From Scatophagus argus (Eukaryota; Chordata; Actinopteri; Scatophagidae): a stretch of DNA of 64,000 bases. The notes beneath the pieces are model-generated. The model was given only the letters and a program-made list of their open reading frames with translations. It ran no database searches and had not been told where the DNA came from. This document shows, piece after piece, positions 63,801-64,000 of this stretch. The stretch lies in contig NC_058501.1 in NCBI RefSeq assembly GCF_020382885.2, positions 12,435,501 to 12,499,500 of the forward strand, read 5' to 3'. The translations under genes were made by a program, and so were the position numbers. Positions within the stretch are counted from its first letter, which is position 1. The number at the start of each line of letters is the position of its first letter.

Positions 63801-64000
63801 TAGGACACTTTTGGAAGTGGCGTTGCAAATAATCCTTCCTAATAAATCTCAGACCACAATAATCACAAGCAAATGGCCTCTCTCCTGTGTGCAGGCGGGT
63901 GTGCACGCTTAATTGATAGCTGTTTCCAAAAGCACGGGGGCAGTAATTACAGATGTATTTGTACTTTTTGTTGAAATGAGGCTGGATTCTCTGAAGAATT
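60898..64000 (-). CDS. Gene H: large C2H2 protein with about 26 fingers (5' part outside window)
   Basis: The frame is open to the window edge, so the start is not seen; at least 1034 residues lie here. About 26 C2H2 or C2HC fingers are visible, from CNYCPRAF to CNECDKAF. Only two are joined by a TGERP-type linker; most stand alone in linkers rich in Lys, Ser and Gln. A block of four fingers (CNDCSKMF, CKLCNQRF, CRFCHKTY and neighbours) is close-packed, and an acidic SDEDENNGSED stretch lies mid-protein. IKEE is a SUMO consensus. It ends HQQTHAGSSQ, without the family's HYxxHAxG tail, so it may be a separate lineage. Likely a nuclear DNA-binding regulator. Confidence 0.85.
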   Translation of the reverse strand, partial: ILQRIQPHFNKKYKYICNYCPRAFGNSYQLSVHTRLHTGERPFACDYCGLRFIRKDYLQRHFQKCPKKTQQNKIPCDKCGGFFPQAKLENHKKSCTSTSSSSSTVCKSQQSASQSPQKGFSCAYCSSRFVLFSQLQEHFLNAHKMETMTPPVSTAPLQHHLSNIPKIKEEPLDESCDERLGDGGNLICKLDTALASEVPKPFSCPDCNMSFITKAGLTSHLRVHSRESAFRKCKFEHISERNTTQQLEVPLKAELDFALNDSVLVFKEGSKTTGTGVLQTNFSCKEDLMDESSQNSEDSEVKDGSSKETKAVQYQCSECDKSFTDGLMLISHLEDHGREEQKKKHNTCNKCGRVCSSQGHLEKHLKMHGIHKKYSCNDCSKMFYTSSDLEVHRTCHDLSRPYACKLCNQRFLTRPSLCNHYSEDHPDDVFTCRFCHKTYAVKKSLARHYRKWHQKEQNDHGRTVQEKRSTEKQSSSQVSTTGESDEDENNGSEDSDSDSAPYFPCHVCGKTFSTSESLEDHQRCHLGEKPHECAECGRCFFQASQLQQHQRMHQSEFQCQACGRGFVSLFALRKHKHTHGKSRPYRCSKCHFSFTGPSQLAEHMSTHREENFPCDICNRVFLSKSSRAEHRKNHSKSVDHHPNSISREEHKASASQELKYRCGVCSERFRDPEKLSEHGCMAAKERPYSCLDCNKHFLHASHLKKHRTTHQLSRSTSEYACDQCNKSFPSSQQFLSHLNSHVDTAAGIQRKTETKDCGPSHGFICPVCLQRFGSATELISHFPTHSDGTFKCKICKITFSSQDRLDEHEHGHQTSSTQFSCSVCGQSFLGSDSFLQHHCSPRQHAIMENENSNPSAKTSPTYHQAPGEEEEIDVTGEELYNCPVCSKQFSSKSGLLAHQNQQHPNEKPFRCELCGKTFALRRYLKEHERRHRQKSAAQNTAQSAQQKLKCTKCNSEFSTAQDLSLHMRFHAEKEVGEYRCDMCYKSFSQRSLLKQHQESHVGQVVYECNECDKAFAFPHLLEEHQQTHAGSSQ

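Noticed and set aside
60898-64000. Regular spacing of about 84 bases in finger exons as a possible CRISPR-like array
   Set aside because: The period is that of 28-residue fingers within one long open frame; the units are not identical and have no spacers.

Overview
The window looks like teleost fish chromosomal DNA. Genes are split by GT-AG introns, intergenic DNA is AT-rich, there are CpG-rich promoters, several interspersed repeats common in ray-finned fish, and two intact pancreatic trypsin genes with a fish-type activation peptide. No prokaryotic, organellar, retroviral or CRISPR-like features were seen.

Layout. Almost everything is a tandem array of C2H2 zinc-finger (ZF) genes on the minus strand. 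From low to high coordinates: (A) 1482-11095, a nine-exon gene that appears to join seven ZFs and a long disordered region to a domesticated piggyBac transposase; (B) 13921-24619, one start exon at 24.5 kb followed by two alternative ZF terminal exons, B2 (about 26 fingers) and B1 (8 fingers); (C) 26983-31233, 17 fingers plus an unusual Trp/Gln-rich repeat; (D) 32457-34500, a Myb/SANT protein of the MYPOP type with a long Gln tract; (E) 42833-47024, 13 fingers and two AT-hooks; (F) 50048-51646 and (G) 53612-56614, a paralogous pair with non-canonical fingers; (H) 60898-64000, about 26 fingers, with its 5' part beyond the window. Between D and E, on the opposite strand, lie two intact trypsin genes (37016-38194 and 40209-41404) and a broken third copy (39232-39890).

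How the genes relate. B1, C and E end in the same kind of C2H2 finger, with the core H-Y-x2-H-A-x-G. As I recall it, human ZNF576 ends in the same motif, and gene A's first two fingers also resemble ZNF576. B2 carries a decayed, out-of-frame version of the same finger just after its stop. This points to local expansion from a ZNF576-like ancestor. A, B, C and D also share a first coding exon that ends in phase 1. Most proteins look like nuclear DNA- or chromatin-binding regulators: arrayed ZFs, AT-hooks, Myb/SANT, SUMO consensus sites (psi-K-x-E) and acidic regions. The trypsins are digestive enzymes with TATA-box promoters and are functionally unrelated to the ZF genes.

Most unusual points: the ZF/piggyBac fusion whose catalytic acidic residues look lost; the shared-start, alternative-terminal-exon arrangement in B with a fossil last finger; the four-unit Trp repeat in C; and the patchwork gene conversion between the trypsin copies. 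Exon borders were read by eye from splice sites and phase. Only gene-level RNA data would confirm them.
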